A DNA stretch of 64,000 bases from Epiperipatus broadwayi (lineage: Eukaryota; Onychophora; Udeonychophora; Euonychophora; Peripatidae), in contig JAQFVV010006312.1 of assembly GCA_028023455.1 (NCBI GenBank), positions 4,053,835-4,117,834 of the forward strand, written 5' to 3'. How positions within the stretch are numbered: position 1 is the first letter of the stretch; each line of letters starts with the position of its first letter. The translations under genes were made by a program, and so were the position numbers. A model generated the notes under the pieces. The model ran no database searches, was not told the origin of the DNA, and worked only from the letters and a program-made list of their open reading frames with translations. Below are positions 62,584 through 64,000 of this stretch, in pieces.

Positions 62584-63134
62584 TTATTGTCTCTGGTTTT
62601 TAATTGTGCTAACTTGTTGGGAAAAGTTGATGAATGCCGCCTTGTATTGTTGCCAAAAGCAAATGTGCATCGTGTGCACCAAAATGCATAAAGTATGAAG
62701 GTTGCTGCTCAGATTGTTGGGGTGGATGTTCTGCAGAATGGACTGATAATATCTTGCAGTGAGATGTTTGGTTTTCTGTATATATTTGTAATTTCATGCC
62801 GAATATTGTTTAATGCTGGGCAGTTGTAAAACAGATGTTGTTGAGTTTTTTCTGCTTGGTGGTGTAGCATGCAGAAGAGGTCTACTTTTGTATATAATTG
62901 TCTGTATCTTAAGAAATATGATGTTGGCAAAGCATATAGATTTAGTTTCTGGAGGAAATCAAAGACTTTGGGCTCCATGGACCATTTTTTAAATTTTTTA
63001 ACCAGCTGTCGGTTGTTTATTCCGAGCACCTGTGTTGAAATATCTGGTGTATATACTGGGTATACCATTGCATATATCTGCCAATATTGAAACAGACAGA
63101 TCGGAGAACCGATCTTCGTTTCAGGTGTTTTCAT
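62584..63134 (-). pseudogene. LINE C-terminus with zf-RVT-like domain, truncated
   Basis: The minus-strand frame 63134-62709 (141 codons) carries FLQKLNLYALPT, then CMLHHQAEKTQQHLFYNCP, the pattern of the zinc-binding domain at the end of many non-LTR reverse transcriptases (ALPT, Cys, E..HLF..CP); the second cysteine of the usual CxxC pair is replaced. A frameshift near 62730 leads into a second frame with CFWQQYKAAFINF that ends at TAA 62584-62586. An in-frame stop lies just upstream of the ATG, and the reverse transcriptase core is absent, so this is a 5'-truncated remnant, as is usual for LINE copies. Confidence 0.7.
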
Positions 63135-63592
63135 GTACGGTAATTCAAACTACTGTTCGCCTGCAGTGGGATTTTGTCTATTTTAAGTTATAATATAAAT
63201 TAGTTATATATTCTATAGTTTATAAATAAATATGTAAAGTTTCCGTATATAAATGTCACAAACCATGAAATAATATTCGTGTGTGCGTGGTTTGTGGGTT
63301 TATATCATTTAATTTAAAGTTTCAGTGCGGGCGTATTTGTTTTAAATTTTAGTTTTAAAATTGTATAAAGTCGTTTAAAAATACTGATCAAAAATCACAT
63401 TCCTTTGATCAGTGTTTTTAATTAAAATCTAATTGCACAAATGTACAGAGCAATTAAGTTGGGTATATTTTTTTATATAGATGTGATTAAAAAAATATGG
63501 CAGATATTTTTTTTTTTTTTTTTTTAACTTTCAAACCTGATTTATTAGTATTAAGGTTTTACATCTGAAATACAATTTATGATCCAATTTGT

Positions 63593-63642
<50 letters not shown>

Positions 63643-64000
63643 CGTTAAACAAATACTAATAGTACTGAAAGCTATTTGGCACATACAGTGAGATTAAAGT
63701 TAAATTAGAAATCAAAAGTTCTTTCCAAGTCAATTAACTCCCATGTAGTCTTGTGCATCATTTGAGGTGAAAAACACATATCCCTGTCCCTTACAGTCTT
63801 CAGTTTTTGTATTAGAGTTTGTCAAGGCTCAGTATCATTTGTATTACAGAGAAGCGTGCACCTAATAATCCACAGGCAATAAGCTAAAAAGGTTGCACTT
63901 CTGATTATGGCAAATATACCTGTGTTGATGGCATGCTTTAGTGTTGAAATAAGGGGGTATTTTTCCTGGAATAATGAGCTAATTAGGTGTCTGCAGCTCT
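63135..64000. other. Non-coding end of the window
   Basis: No supported gene. Contains a (AT)n-(AG)n compound microsatellite at 63597-63642 and a short imperfect inverted repeat at about 63379-63420 (AAAATACTGATCAAA / TTTGATCAGTGTTTTT). Confidence 0.55.

Overview
The window looks like gene-poor nuclear DNA from an invertebrate animal. It is strongly AT-rich, with long (TA)n and (TTA)n tracts and no bacterial-style operons. Every recognisable coding trace belongs to a retroelement: a Ty3/gypsy-type Gag capsid, three integrase C-terminal tails, two RTE-type LINE tails and one LINE zinc-knuckle tail. I found no convincing host gene, tRNA or rRNA. The species cannot be named from this sequence.

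Layout. 1-6270: remnants of one LTR-retroelement family, with an integrase tail in each orientation flanking a long AT-rich block and a broken coiled-coil Gag-like gene. 6271-23768: mostly anonymous AT-rich DNA with small repeats, namely a 707-bp retroposon with an 11-bp target duplication, a 63-bp minisatellite, a small foldback element and TA palindromes. 23769-42125: a nested stack. Dispersed repeat R (copy 1) is interrupted by a tandem LTR - gag - LTR - gag - LTR array (family B, 25567-41769, 4-bp duplication ATAC). The first LTR of that array is in turn interrupted by a 7.1-kb gag-only LTR element (TR-GAG type, 26595-33715, minus strand) with nearly identical 2.27-kb LTRs. Uninterrupted copies of both target sites exist elsewhere in the window, so the order of events can be read directly.

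42516-44643: another decayed gag-like plus integrase-tail element. 45677-58720: two 4.3-4.6 kb copies of a non-coding element (E) with short inverted ends TGTAACC...GGTTAGA, in opposite orientation, separated by and embedded in a second copy of repeat R. 58792-60806: a near-perfect 105-bp-arm palindrome, the rest of R copy 2 and two RTE tails. 61251-62270: two very long (TTA)n arrays. 62584-63134: a LINE tail on the minus strand.

How the parts relate. The three LTR-type families share a palindromic terminus style (TG(T/A)A(A)CC...GG(T)TA). TR-GAG and family B also share the N-terminus of their proteins and a similar primer-site-like sequence. None carries reverse transcriptase, so all would need enzymes supplied from elsewhere. 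The TR-GAG LTR pair differs by seven substitutions that I could read; six of them are CpG losses, and all six lie in the 5' LTR.
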